Below are positions 52,616 to 61,946 of a stretch of 64,000 nt of DNA, piece by piece (the stretch's first letter is position 1; each line of letters begins with the position of its first letter). Position numbers and translations under genes: made by a program. Under the pieces are notes generated by a model. That model searched no databases. It had not been told where the DNA came from and saw only the letters and a program-made list of their open reading frames with translations. The DNA comes from Kribbella caucasensis (GTDB taxonomy: Bacteria > Actinomycetota > Actinomycetes > Propionibacteriales > Kribbellaceae). The stretch is taken from the NCBI RefSeq assembly GCF_004361855.1, contig NZ_SNWQ01000002.1:434001-498000 (forward strand), read 5' to 3'.

Positions 52616-54718
52616 TCAGAGCGCGCGGAGCAGGACCAGACATCGGGGAGCAAGCGGTACGACGGCACCCGCCTCGACCTCGGTGACGCCCGAATGCGAC
52701 GTGTCCAGCACGACCTCGTACGCCGGCGCCCAGGACGCGTCCGGTACGACGACCTCGCGCGCCTCGGCGGTCGCGTTCAGCGCGAGCAGGAACGAGTTGT
52801 CGGTCAGCATGTTGCCCTCGGCATCGGTACCGCGGAGCGCGTCGCCGGCCAGGAACATCCCGATCGTGCGCAGGTTCCCGTCGTGCCAGTCCGCCTCGGT
52901 CATCTCACCACCGTGCGGCGCGATCCAGGACATGTCCTTGCGGCCGCCGGGCACCACCGGCTGGCCGGAGAACCAGTGCCACTGCCGCAACGTCGGATGC
53001 GCCGCCCGCAACGTGATCAGCTTCTTGGTCAGCTCCAGATGACTCGACCATTTGGCCGGCAGCGACCAGTCGAACCAGGAGAGCTCGTTGTCCTGGCAGT
53101 AGGGGTTGTTGTTCCCGTACTGCGTCCGCCCGCACTCGTCCCCGGCGGTGATCATCGGGACCCCGGTGGACAGCACCAACGTGGACATCAGGTTCGCCAT
53201 CTGCCGTTTGCGCAGCGCGAGCACCCGTCGGTCGGTGGTCTCGCCTTCGACACCGCAGTTCCAGGACCGGTTGTCGTCCGTACCGTCCCGGTTGTCCTCG
53301 TGGTTCGCATCGTTGTGCTTGTGGTCGTAGGAGACCAGGTCGCGCAGGGTGAACCCGTCGTGGGCGGTGACGAAGTTGATCGACGCGTACGGGTAGCGCC
53401 CGTCGTCGCCGTACAGGTCGCTGGAGCCGGACAGCCGGTAGGCGAGGTCCTTGACCCCGTCGGAGGAGGTCCGCCAGATGTCCCGGACGCTGTCGCGAAA
53501 CTTGCCGTTCCACTCCGACCACGGGGTGCCGAAGTTGCCGACCTGATAGCCGAACTGGCCGACGTCCCACGGTTCGGAGATCAGCTTGACCCGGCCGAGT
53601 ACCGGGTCGGCGGCCACCTCGGCGAGGAATGGGTGGTTGACGGTGTCGACCTCGTGCCGCTCGTTCCGGATCAGCGTGACGGCCAGGTCGAACCGGAACC
53701 CGTCGACGCCCATCTCCTCCACCCAGTACCGCAGCGAGTCCATCACCAGGCGGCGGACCTGCAGGTGCGAGGTGTCGATGGAGTTCCCGGTCCCGGTCAC
53801 GTCGTAGGTGACGCCGCCGTGGGTGAGCCGGTAGTAGGCGCGGTTGTCGATCCCGCGGAAGCTCAGCGTCGGGCCGTCGAACCCGCCCTCGGCGGTGTGG
53901 TTGTAGACCACGTCCAGGATCACTTCGATGCCGGCGGCATGGAACGCGGCGACCATCGCCTTGAACTCGGCGACCTGTTCCCCGGTCGAGCCCGACGACG
54001 AGTACTGCGCGTGCGGGCTGAAGAAGTTCAGCGAGTTGTAGCCCCAGTAGTTGGGCAGTCCGCGGGCGGCGATGGCCGGCTCGGTGAGGAACTGGTGGAT
54101 CGGCAGCAGTTCGACCGAGGTGACGCCGAGATCGGTCAGATAGTTGATCACGGACGGGTGCGCGAGCCCGGCGTACGTGCCGCGCTGGTGCTCGGGGACT
54201 CCCGGGTGGAGCTTGGTGAAGCCCTTGGTGTGAAGCTCGTAGATCACCGTTTCGCTCCAGGTCACCGGGCGGCTGATCGGCGGTGGCGGCTCGGAGCCGG
54301 CGACCACCACGCCGACCGGGACGTACCCGGCGGAGTCGCCGTCGGAGGAGTCGTAGATCAGCGGGCTGGCGTGGTCCAGGGATCCGTCGACGGCTCGCGC
54401 GTACGGGTCGAGCAGCAGCTTGGCCGGGTTGAACCGGAGTCCGTGTGACGGGTCGAACGGTCCGTGCACGCGGTAGCCGTAGCGCTGGCCGTGGCCGACG
54501 CCGCCGACGAAACCGGTCCAGTACTCGCCGGTGTGGTTCAGGTCGAGGTTCCGCTGGCTGCCGTCCGGGGCGATCAGGACCAGTTCGACCCGCTCGGCTG
54601 CCGGTGCCCACAGCGTGAAAGTGGTGCCGTCGTGATGGACCACGGCCCCCAACCGGTGCTCCGGATCGAGGGGCGGGCCGAGCGCGTTCGGGGCGGCGGT
54701 GGCTTCGGTCACCGGCAC
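52616..54718 (-). CDS. glgX: Glycogen debranching enzyme
   Basis: 700 residues from the GTG at 54718 (a GTG at 54712 is an alternative). GH13_11 isoamylase type: N-terminal CBM48 (FTLWAPAAERVELVLIAPDG), then SETVIYELHTKGFTKLHPGV, DVVYNHTAEGG, GFRFDLAVTLIRN (nucleophile Asp), KLISEPWDVGQFGYQVG (Glu), NFVTAHDGFTLRDLVSY (Asp) and CGRTQYGNNNPYCQDNELSW. It removes alpha-1,6 branches left by GlgP. It is divergent from the sugar ABC operon. Neighbouring glg genes make a role in storage-glucan breakdown likely. Confidence 0.94.
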   Translation of the reverse strand: MPVTEATAAPNALGPPLDPEHRLGAVVHHDGTTFTLWAPAAERVELVLIAPDGSQRNLDLNHTGEYWTGFVGGVGHGQRYGYRVHGPFDPSHGLRFNPAKLLLDPYARAVDGSLDHASPLIYDSSDGDSAGYVPVGVVVAGSEPPPPISRPVTWSETVIYELHTKGFTKLHPGVPEHQRGTYAGLAHPSVINYLTDLGVTSVELLPIHQFLTEPAIAARGLPNYWGYNSLNFFSPHAQYSSSGSTGEQVAEFKAMVAAFHAAGIEVILDVVYNHTAEGGFDGPTLSFRGIDNRAYYRLTHGGVTYDVTGTGNSIDTSHLQVRRLVMDSLRYWVEEMGVDGFRFDLAVTLIRNERHEVDTVNHPFLAEVAADPVLGRVKLISEPWDVGQFGYQVGNFGTPWSEWNGKFRDSVRDIWRTSSDGVKDLAYRLSGSSDLYGDDGRYPYASINFVTAHDGFTLRDLVSYDHKHNDANHEDNRDGTDDNRSWNCGVEGETTDRRVLALRKRQMANLMSTLVLSTGVPMITAGDECGRTQYGNNNPYCQDNELSWFDWSLPAKWSSHLELTKKLITLRAAHPTLRQWHWFSGQPVVPGGRKDMSWIAPHGGEMTEADWHDGNLRTIGMFLAGDALRGTDAEGNMLTDNSFLLALNATAEAREVVVPDASWAPAYEVVLDTSHSGVTEVEAGAVVPLAPRCLVLLRAL

Positions 54719-54785
54719 ATTCTGCCTGCGAACCGCCGGAACCGGTTCAGCCAAGGCTTGAGATATCGCTAACCATGTCGGAAGT

Positions 54786-54839
54786 GCTCGTGAGAGGCTC
54801 CTTGCGAACACACACGCGCAATGATACAAACGCACGAGC
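54786..54839. promoter_or_regulatory. Nested inverted repeats upstream of the sugar ABC operon
   Basis: GCTCGTG (54786-54792) with CACGAGC (54833-54839) encloses TTGCG (54802-54806) with CGCAA (54817-54821). They sit between the divergent glgX and ABC operon starts in an otherwise AT-richer patch. Possible LacI- or ROK-type operator; no such regulator gene is in the window. Confidence 0.4.
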
Positions 54840-54905
54840 CGTTATTTACTTACCGATGGCCACTCAGTTTGGTAAGGAGCTGGCCCGGCCGAGGGAGACA
54901 TGCCG

Positions 54906-56195
54906 ATGCGAATTCCATCCTTCGTGGCCGGGGTGGTCCTGGCCGCCCTGGCGCTGACCGCCCGCGGTAGCAACTCCGATTCGGGGAGCGAGGCGAAGGT
55001 CCCCGACAACCCCGCCGATGTGAAGGGCGACATCACCTACGCGATCTGGGATGTGAACCAGCAGCCCGCGATGCAGGAGATCGTCAAGGCCTTCAACACC
55101 AAGTATCCGAACGTCAAGGTGTCGATCTCACTGGCCGTCTTCGACCAGTACTTCACCAAGCTGAAGACCCAGGCCTCGTCGGACAACCTGCCCGACGTGT
55201 TCTGGATGAACGGACCGAACTTCCAGCTGTTCGCCGCGAACAAGCAGCTGGGCACCCTCGACGGGCTGCTCGAGGCCAAGCAGGTCGACCCGGCCAACTA
55301 CCCGAAGGCGCTGAACGAGCTCTACTCGCTGGACGGCAAGCAGTACGGCGTACCGAAGGACTACGACACGATCGCCCTTTGGTACAACAAGAAGTTGTTC
55401 GCGGACGCCAAGGTGGAACCGCCGACGGCCGAGTGGACCTGGGACGACTACAAGGCCGCGGCCGGGAAGCTCAAGGCGGCGCTCGGCTCGAAGGGGATCT
55501 TCGCCACCGCCGACACCCTCGGCAACCAGGCCGACTACTACCCGGCGATGCTGAGCAACGGCGGCTTCGTGATCAAGGACGGCAAGTCCGGGTACAGCGA
55601 CCCGAAGTCGATCGAGGCACTGCAGTTCTGGTCCGACATGGTGAAGGCCGGCTACACCCCGACCGCCGCGCAGAACGCCGAGTCGCCGAGCCAGGACCGG
55701 TTCTTCGCCGGCAAGGCCGCGATGATGTGGAACGGCAACTGGGTCGTCTCGGCCGCGCTGAAGTCGCAGTACAAGGACGACTTCACCGTCGTGCCGTTGC
55801 CGAAGGCCCCCAGTGGTGACCGGAAGACCGTGATCCACGGCATCGGCAACGTGATGCGCGCCAAGTCGAAGAACCCGGCCGCGGCCGCCGCGTTCCTGGC
55901 CTTCCTCGGCAGCAAGGACGCCGCGCTGATCCAGGCCAAGGCGGGTGCCGCGAACCCGGCGTTCACCGGGACCCAGACCGACTTCGTCAACTCGGCGCCG
56001 GCGTACAACCTGAAGACCTACATCGACGCGGCCGAGCAGTACGCCGAGCCGTACCCGGCCTCCAAGGACACCGCGGTGTGGAACAAGCTGGAGACCGACC
56101 TGATCGCCCCGGCGTTCGGCGGCGACAAGCCGATGTCGGAGGTGGCGCCCGAGGTCGCCACCAAGATGGACGAGGCACTGGGCAAGGAGAAGTGA
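54906..56195 (+). CDS. Sugar ABC transporter substrate-binding protein with altered lipobox
   Basis: 429 residues from the ATG at 54906, which has GAGGGAG 8 nt upstream; an ATG at 54900 is too close to it. Cluster B family of extracellular sugar-binding proteins: ITYAIWDVNQQPAMQEIVKA, TQASSDNLPDVFWMNGPNFQ, YGVPKDYDTIALWYNKKLFA, FFAGKAAMMWNGNWVVSAAL. The signal ends LAALALTARGSNSDSG, where the lipobox would be LTACGS; codon 20 is CGC (54963-54965), so Arg replaces Cys and lipid attachment cannot occur. The protein would be secreted free or remain anchored by the uncut signal. It forms an operon with two permeases. Confidence 0.92.
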   Translation: MRIPSFVAGVVLAALALTARGSNSDSGSEAKVPDNPADVKGDITYAIWDVNQQPAMQEIVKAFNTKYPNVKVSISLAVFDQYFTKLKTQASSDNLPDVFWMNGPNFQLFAANKQLGTLDGLLEAKQVDPANYPKALNELYSLDGKQYGVPKDYDTIALWYNKKLFADAKVEPPTAEWTWDDYKAAAGKLKAALGSKGIFATADTLGNQADYYPAMLSNGGFVIKDGKSGYSDPKSIEALQFWSDMVKAGYTPTAAQNAESPSQDRFFAGKAAMMWNGNWVVSAALKSQYKDDFTVVPLPKAPSGDRKTVIHGIGNVMRAKSKNPAAAAAFLAFLGSKDAALIQAKAGAANPAFTGTQTDFVNSAPAYNLKTYIDAAEQYAEPYPASKDTAVWNKLETDLIAPAFGGDKPMSEVAPEVATKMDEALGKEK

Positions 56196-57082
56196 GCGGT
56201 AAGTCCCGGTCGGCCGATGGCGGGTGGCCGTGGTTGTTCGTGCTGCCGACCTTCCTCGGCGTACTGGTGTTCTACCTGTGGCCGCTGGTCAAGACGCTGT
56301 ACGACAGCTTCACCGAGACCGGGCCGTTCGGCGGCAGCACCTGGGTCGGCGCGGCCAACTACAGCCAGCTGGTCGGCGACACCGAGGTCTACCGGGCGAT
56401 CCTGAACACGGTCGTCTACACGGCGATCGTGCTGCTCGGGATCCCACTCGCGGTGCTGTTCGCCAGCCTGCTGAACCGGCCGAACCTGCGGTTCGCGATG
56501 CTCTACCGGACGCTCTTCTTCCTCCCGTACGTCGCGATGCCGACCGCCATCTCCCTGGTCTGGCGGATCATCTACAACGGCGATTACGGCGTTCTCAACC
56601 AGGCGCTCGGCGTGATCGGCATCGACGGGCCGTCCTGGATCACGCAGGAGTGGTTCGCCCTGGTCGCGGTCGCGCTGCTCGGGCTGTGGCTCTCGATCGG
56701 CTTCAACATGGTCGTGTTGTCGGCCGGCTTGAAGAGCATCCCGGGCGAGCTGTACGAGGCGGCGTCGCTGGACGGAGCCGGTGCGGTGCAGCAGTTCCGG
56801 GCGATCACCGTCCCGCTGCTGACGCCGTCGATCTTCTTCCTGTCGGTGATCACCACGATCGCCGGATTCCAGTTGTTCGACCAGTTGTTCGCGCTTCTCG
56901 GGCCGGTCAACCCGGTGATGCCGAAGACGCAGTCGCTGGTCTTCCTCTTCTACGAGGCGGCCTTCGTCTCCAACGAGCGCGGGTACGCCGCGGCGGTCGC
57001 CGTACTGATCCTGCTCGTCGTCGGGCTGCTGACCTTGTTCCAGTTCCGGTTCCAGCGGAGGTGGGTGAACTATGGCCAGTAA
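56192..57082 (+). CDS. Sugar ABC transporter permease (MalF-like)
   Basis: 296 residues; the GTG start overlaps the binding-protein stop (GTGA). Six membrane helices and the cytoplasmic EAA loop (ELYEAASLDGAGAVQQFRAITVPLL, residues about 188-212) that docks with the ATPase. It pairs with the next permease. No ATPase gene is in the operon, so a shared MsiK-type ATPase encoded elsewhere is likely, as in other actinobacteria. Confidence 0.93.
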   Translation: MSGKSRSADGGWPWLFVLPTFLGVLVFYLWPLVKTLYDSFTETGPFGGSTWVGAANYSQLVGDTEVYRAILNTVVYTAIVLLGIPLAVLFASLLNRPNLRFAMLYRTLFFLPYVAMPTAISLVWRIIYNGDYGVLNQALGVIGIDGPSWITQEWFALVAVALLGLWLSIGFNMVVLSAGLKSIPGELYEAASLDGAGAVQQFRAITVPLLTPSIFFLSVITTIAGFQLFDQLFALLGPVNPVMPKTQSLVFLFYEAAFVSNERGYAAAVAVLILLVVGLLTLFQFRFQRRWVNYGQ

Positions 57083-57908
57083 GCCGGATCGGCGGCTGGG
57101 CAGCAACCGGATCGCGCATGTGGTGCTGATCCTGGGCAGCCTGGTGATGATGTTCCCGTTCCTGTGGCAGGTGAAGATGGCGTTCTCCAGCCAGGCCGAG
57201 ATCCAGTCGATCCCACCCGATCTGCTGCCGTCGAAACTGCAGTGGAGCAACTTCTCCGAGGTGTTCCAGCGGTTGCCGTTCCTGGACCAGTTCTGGGTGT
57301 CGGTGGCGGTCACCGCCGGCCGGACCGTCGGTCAGCTGGTGCTCTGCTCGATGGCCGGTTACGCCTTCGCCCGGATGTCGTTCCGGTTCAAGGGCGTCAT
57401 GCTGGCGTTGATCCTGTCCATCCTGATGGTGCCGAGCCAGGTGTACCTGATCCCGCAGTACCAGATCATCCAGCAGCTCGGCTGGCTGAACTCGATCCAG
57501 GGCATCGTTGCTCCCGGCATCTTCAGCGCGTTCGGCACGTTCCTGATGATGCAGTTCTTCCGGTCGATCCCGGTGGAACTGGAGGAGGCGGCCAAGCTGG
57601 ACGGCTGCAACCCGTGGCAGGCGTTCTGGCGGGTCGTGCTGCCGGTGGCGAAGCCGGGGCTGATCTCGCTGGCGATCATCACCGTGCTGGCGTCCTGGGC
57701 GGACCTGCTCTGGCCGCTGGTGGTCACCTCGGCGCCGGAGGAGATGCCGTTGGCTGTCGGGATGGCCACGCTGAGCGGATACCAGGGCCAGATCTCGCCC
57801 GGGGTGATGATGGCTGCGGCGCTGATGGCGATGGCGCCGGTACTGATCCTCTTCGTGATCCTGCAGCGCCGGGTCGTCGAAGGCATCGCATTCTCCGGAC
57901 TCAAGTAG
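57072..57908 (+). CDS. Sugar ABC transporter permease (MalG-like)
   Basis: 278 residues; overlaps the first permease by 11 bp. Six membrane helices, EAA loop (VELEEAAKLDGCNPWQAFWR), and the usual ending VVEGIAFSGLK. MalG-type permeases carry the conserved pattern LIPQYQIIQQLGWLNS before the fourth helix. It completes the channel for import of an unknown sugar or polyol. Confidence 0.93.
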   Translation: MASKPDRRLGSNRIAHVVLILGSLVMMFPFLWQVKMAFSSQAEIQSIPPDLLPSKLQWSNFSEVFQRLPFLDQFWVSVAVTAGRTVGQLVLCSMAGYAFARMSFRFKGVMLALILSILMVPSQVYLIPQYQIIQQLGWLNSIQGIVAPGIFSAFGTFLMMQFFRSIPVELEEAAKLDGCNPWQAFWRVVLPVAKPGLISLAIITVLASWADLLWPLVVTSAPEEMPLAVGMATLSGYQGQISPGVMMAAALMAMAPVLILFVILQRRVVEGIAFSGLK

Positions 57909-57915
57909 AGGACTA

Positions 57916-58965
57916 ATGAGCGAAACAGACCTGACCGGGCTGACGGTCGGACTGATCGGCGCGGGCAACATCGCGCATGTGCACGTGGCGGCCTGGAAGG
58001 CGCTCGGCGCGCGGGTGCTGGTGCACTCGCACGCGGGCGCGGCCGAGTTGGCCGCGCGGTACGGGCTGGAGGCGGTGGACTCGCTCGATGCGGTCTTCGC
58101 GGGCGTGGACTTCGTCGACATCGTGACGCCGTCGGCGACACACAAGGAGCTCGCGCTGGCCGCGATCAAGGCCGGCCGGGACGTGATCTGCGAGAAGCCG
58201 CTGACGCTGACCGCCACCGAATCGCACGAGCTGTCGGCGGCTGCCGAGGCCGCGGGCGTGCAGATCTACCCGGCGCACGTCGTCCGGTTCTTCCCGGCCT
58301 ACAAGGCGGCGTACGACGCGGTCCGGGCGGGCCGGATCGGCGAGGTCGCGGTGGCCCGGTTCTTCCGGCAGGCGAGTTCACCCGCGGGGTCCGGCTGGTA
58401 CCGCGATGTCGCGCGCTCGGGTGGCGTGATCATGGACCTGATGGTGCACGACCTCGACCAGGCGCGGTGGATCTGCGGCGAGGTGACCAGCGTGTACGCC
58501 GTACAGAGCCCGCCGACCGTGGACGGCATCTCCCCGGTCAACGTGGCGGCGCATGTGACGTTGACTCATGCGTCGGGTGCGATCAGCCATTTGCGGGCGA
58601 CGTGGGGTGCGACCGGGACGCAGTTCAAGTCGGGCTTCGCGATCGCGGGGTCGACCGGGGTACTGGAGTACTCGTCGGCCGAGGACACCGGGTACGCCGA
58701 GGAGCTGATGGACGGCGGCTCCGGAGGCGACCTGCTGATCCCTTCGTCGACGCTTGGTGAGAGTCCTTATCTCACCCAGCTGCGGGAGCTCGCGGCCGCG
58801 CTTCGCGGTGGGCCTGCACCTCGGGTGGTCGCCGCCGATGGGGCCGCCGCGGTGTATCTGGCCGAGGCGGCCCGCGAGTCGATGGCTTCCGGCCTTGCGA
58901 TCGACATGACTGCTCTGATTCCTTCGTTGTCCCACCGCCCCGACCCGGCAGGAGTTACCCGATGA
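57916..58965 (+). CDS. Gfo/Idh/MocA-family oxidoreductase, copy 1
   Basis: 349 residues, 7 bp after the permease stop. NAD(P)-binding start LTVGLIGAGNIAHVHVAAWK, EKPLT with the conserved active-site Lys (ICEKPLTLT), and a C-terminal domain with DLMVHDLDQARWICGEV carrying the His of the catalytic set. Such enzymes oxidise sugars or polyols such as myo-inositol and its isomers. Position in the ABC operon means it probably acts on the imported sugar. Confidence 0.9.
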   Translation: MSETDLTGLTVGLIGAGNIAHVHVAAWKALGARVLVHSHAGAAELAARYGLEAVDSLDAVFAGVDFVDIVTPSATHKELALAAIKAGRDVICEKPLTLTATESHELSAAAEAAGVQIYPAHVVRFFPAYKAAYDAVRAGRIGEVAVARFFRQASSPAGSGWYRDVARSGGVIMDLMVHDLDQARWICGEVTSVYAVQSPPTVDGISPVNVAAHVTLTHASGAISHLRATWGATGTQFKSGFAIAGSTGVLEYSSAEDTGYAEELMDGGSGGDLLIPSSTLGESPYLTQLRELAAALRGGPAPRVVAADGAAAVYLAEAARESMASGLAIDMTALIPSLSHRPDPAGVTR

Positions 58966-60005
58966 GCTTGAAGGTCGCGATCGCCTCGTTCGCGCACACC
59001 CACGCGGCATCGTACGTGTCGCTGTTGGCATCGTTGCCTGAGGTGTCTGTGCTCGCGGCCGACCCGGATGGTGCCTCTGCGCCGGATGCGGGTCCGCGGG
59101 GTGCCGCGTTTGCTGCTTCTGCCGGTGTGGACTACGTCGACTCGTACGACGAGCTGTTCGGCTGGGGACCGGATGCGGTCGTGGTGACGAGTGAGAACGC
59201 GTTGCACCGATCGCTGGTGGAGCGGGCGGCTGCCGTCGGGGCACACGTGCTCTGCGAGAAGCCGTTGGCCACCGAGGTTGCCGACGGGGAGGCGATGCTG
59301 GCGGCGTGTGAGGCGGCCGGCGTGATCCTGATGACGGCGTACCCGGTGCGCTTCGCGCCGTCGTACGGGCGGTTGAAGGCGTCGGTCGAGGCCGGGCGGC
59401 TGGGTGAGGTCTTCGCCGTGCTGGGGACGAACAACGGAAAGATCCCGTATGCGCAGCGGCAGTGGTTCACCGACGCGAAGCTGGCCGGTGGGGGAGCGCT
59501 GGTGGATCACACCGTGCACTGCGCCGACCTGATCGACGGCCTCACCGGCGGGGTCGAGGCAGCCCGCGTTCACGCCGTGGCGAACCACGTCCTCCATCAG
59601 GACAAGGGGGTAGCGGTCGAGACGGGCGGGCTGGTCACCATCACCTACCGGAACGGGCTGCTGGCGACCATCGACTGTTCGTGGAGCGTCCCCGACAACG
59701 CTCCGACCTGGGGTGGGGTGACGTTGCAGGTGACCGGTACGAACGGGTCCGTCGAGATTGCTCCGTTCCAGACTCACGTGGGCGGCACGGATTCCTCCGG
59801 CGAGGTGTATCTCGGGGTGGGCGACAACCTCGACGCCATGATGCTGGCCGAATTCCTGTCCGCAGTCCGTGCCTCGGGTCCCGCCGTACCTGGCCAACCC
59901 CCTGCGGTGATCCCCCAACCAGACGGCGCAGTCGGCCTCCGCACCCTTCGCATAGTCGACGCCGCCCGCCGCTCAGCAACCACCGGCCAACCCATAAACC
60001 TCTGA
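58962..60005 (+). CDS. Gfo/Idh/MocA-family oxidoreductase, copy 2
   Basis: 347 residues; ATG overlaps the stop of copy 1 (ATGA). It has SLKVAIASFAHTHAASYVSLL at the nucleotide site, where the glycine-rich loop is changed to SFAHTHA, ALCEKPLAT-like LCEKPLATEVADGEA with the Lys, and GGALVDHTVHCADLIDGL with the His. Two tandem, non-identical members suggest successive or opposed oxidation-reduction steps on one sugar, as in some inositol pathways. The unusual nucleotide loop makes the cofactor uncertain. Confidence 0.88.
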   Translation: MSLKVAIASFAHTHAASYVSLLASLPEVSVLAADPDGASAPDAGPRGAAFAASAGVDYVDSYDELFGWGPDAVVVTSENALHRSLVERAAAVGAHVLCEKPLATEVADGEAMLAACEAAGVILMTAYPVRFAPSYGRLKASVEAGRLGEVFAVLGTNNGKIPYAQRQWFTDAKLAGGGALVDHTVHCADLIDGLTGGVEAARVHAVANHVLHQDKGVAVETGGLVTITYRNGLLATIDCSWSVPDNAPTWGGVTLQVTGTNGSVEIAPFQTHVGGTDSSGEVYLGVGDNLDAMMLAEFLSAVRASGPAVPGQPPAVIPQPDGAVGLRTLRIVDAARRSATTGQPINL

Positions 60006-60199
60006 CCCCCACACACCCCACGCCGGGCGATGCGCCGCCGCCCCACGCGTCCGCCCGGCTGGGGGGGAGGCGGGGCGGTGGGACGGGCGAGGTGGGGTGG
60101 GGCGGGATGGGGTGGGCTCCCCGTGGTACCAGGTGGGCTGGGGGTCGGGTAGCGTGCGCGCTGATATGTGACCCACGGGTAGGGCGAAGGAGCGAGGTT

Positions 60200-60979
60200 A
60201 TGGGCGAGTTCGTCAATCTGACGGTGGCCGACGGGGTCGGGACGATCCGGCTGGACCGGCCGAAGATGAACGCTCTCAACGTCCAGGTGCAGGAGGAGAT
60301 CCGCGCCGCGGCGGTCGAGGCCGCCGCCGACGACGCAGTACGCGCGGTGGTGATCTACGGCGGTGAGCGGGTGTTCGCGGCCGGCGCGGACATCAAGGAG
60401 ATGGCCGACATGTCCTACGCGGACATGGTCAAGCGCTCCGGTCCGCTGCAGGCCTCGCTGTCCGCGGTCGCCGCGATCCCGAAGCCGACCGTTGCCGCGA
60501 TCACCGGTTACGCGCTCGGCGGCGGCTGCGAGCTCGCGCTCTGCGCCGACTACCGGATCGCCGCCGACGACGCCAAGCTCGGCCAGCCCGAGATCCTGCT
60601 CGGCATCATCCCCGGCGCCGGCGGCACCCAGCGGCTGTCCCGGCTGATCGGTCCGTCCAAGGCGAAGGACCTGATCTACACCGGCCGGTTCGTCGACGCC
60701 GCGGAGTCCCTCCAGCTCGGCCTGGTCGACAAGGTCGTCCCGGCCGCCGAGGTGTACGACGCGGCCGTTGCCTGGGCCACCCAGTTCTCCCGCGGTGCCG
60801 CCCTCGCGCTGCGGGCCGCCAAGGAAGCGATCGACAACGGTCTCGGCGTGGATCTGCAGACCGGGCTGGAGATCGAGCGGCAGCAGTTCGCCGGGCTGTT
60901 CGCCACCGAGGACCGCACGATCGGGATGAAGTCCTTCGTCGAGAACGGCCCGGGTAAGGCCGAGTTCAAGGGAATTTGA
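60200..60979 (+). CDS. Enoyl-CoA hydratase
   Basis: 259 residues; AAGGAGCGAGG precedes the ATG at 60200. Crotonase fold with FAAGADIKEM (CoA site), ITGYALGGGCELALCADYRI and LGQPEILLGIIPGAGGTQRL, so both catalytic glutamates are present and it should hydrate enoyl-CoA. Its last base pairs overlap the start of the methyltransferase gene (ATGA), which is unusual company for a beta-oxidation enzyme. A general fatty-acid role is most likely. Confidence 0.92.
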   Translation: MGEFVNLTVADGVGTIRLDRPKMNALNVQVQEEIRAAAVEAAADDAVRAVVIYGGERVFAAGADIKEMADMSYADMVKRSGPLQASLSAVAAIPKPTVAAITGYALGGGCELALCADYRIAADDAKLGQPEILLGIIPGAGGTQRLSRLIGPSKAKDLIYTGRFVDAAESLQLGLVDKVVPAAEVYDAAVAWATQFSRGAALALRAAKEAIDNGLGVDLQTGLEIERQQFAGLFATEDRTIGMKSFVENGPGKAEFKGI

Positions 60980-61926
60980 TGACCACCTCCGCTGAGAAGC
61001 CCGCCGCCACCGCCGAACAGGTCGAGGCGGCCTGGAACGACAACAAGCTCGCCCAGGTGCTGTACCACGACTGGGAGGCGTCCACGTACGACGAGAAGTG
61101 GTCGATCTCGTACGACGAACGCTGCGTCACCTACGCCAAGGACCGGTTCACCGCGATCGCCGGTTCGGACGGCTGGCCGTACGGCAGGTCCCTGGAGATC
61201 GGCGCCGGCACCGGCTTCTTCACCCTGAACCTCAAGCTGGCCGGCGTTCTCGCCGAGGCGCACGTCACCGACCTCTCGCCCGGCATGGTCGAGGCCGCGA
61301 AGCGCAATGCCGCGACCCTCGGGTTCGCGGTCGAGGGCAAGGTCGCCGATGCGGAGAAGCTCCCGTACGACGACGACACCTTCGACCTGGTGATCGGTCA
61401 CGCGGTGATCCATCACATCCCGGACGTCGAGCTAGCCTTCCGCGAGATGCTCCGCGTACTCAAGCCGGGCGGCCGGTTCGTCATCTGCGGCGAACCCACC
61501 CGGTACGGCGACCTCGTGGCCCGGCGGCTGTCCCGGTTCACCTGGTGGGCGACCACGAACGTGACCAGGATCCCGGCGCTGACCGACTGGCGGCGTCCGC
61601 AGGAGGAGCTCGACGAGTCGTCCCGGGCGGCCGCGTTGGAGGCGGTCGTCGACCTGCACACCTTCGACCCGGACACGCTGGCCCGGATGGCGGAGCGGGC
61701 CGGCGCGACCGGCGTACGGACGGTGACCGAGGAACTACTGGCCGCTTGGGTGGGCTGGCCGGTCCGGACGTTCGAGGCGGCGGTGCCGGACCGGAAACTC
61801 GGCTTCGGCTGGCGGATGTTCGCCTACAGGTCCTGGCTGCAGCTCTCGAAGGTAGACAGGGTGCTCTCGCACATCGTGCCTGACGAGCTCTACTACAACG
61901 TGTCGATCACGGGAGTAGCTCGCTGA
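60979..61926 (+). CDS. Class I SAM-dependent methyltransferase
   Basis: 315 residues. Methyltransf_11/25 motifs: LEIGAGTGFFTLNL (motif I), VTDLSPGMVEAAKR (acidic loop), KVADAEKLPYDDDTFDLVIG (motif II) and FREMLRVLKPGGRFVICGEP (motif III). The C-terminal 110 residues are helical and less typical (TRIPALTDWRRPQEELDESS). Possible substrates are lipids or quinones; none can be named. Overlaps the hydratase gene and is followed closely by an acyltransferase. Confidence 0.88.
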   Translation: MTTSAEKPAATAEQVEAAWNDNKLAQVLYHDWEASTYDEKWSISYDERCVTYAKDRFTAIAGSDGWPYGRSLEIGAGTGFFTLNLKLAGVLAEAHVTDLSPGMVEAAKRNAATLGFAVEGKVADAEKLPYDDDTFDLVIGHAVIHHIPDVELAFREMLRVLKPGGRFVICGEPTRYGDLVARRLSRFTWWATTNVTRIPALTDWRRPQEELDESSRAAALEAVVDLHTFDPDTLARMAERAGATGVRTVTEELLAAWVGWPVRTFEAAVPDRKLGFGWRMFAYRSWLQLSKVDRVLSHIVPDELYYNVSITGVAR

Positions 61927-61946
61927 TCGCTGTACATACTGGTTGG

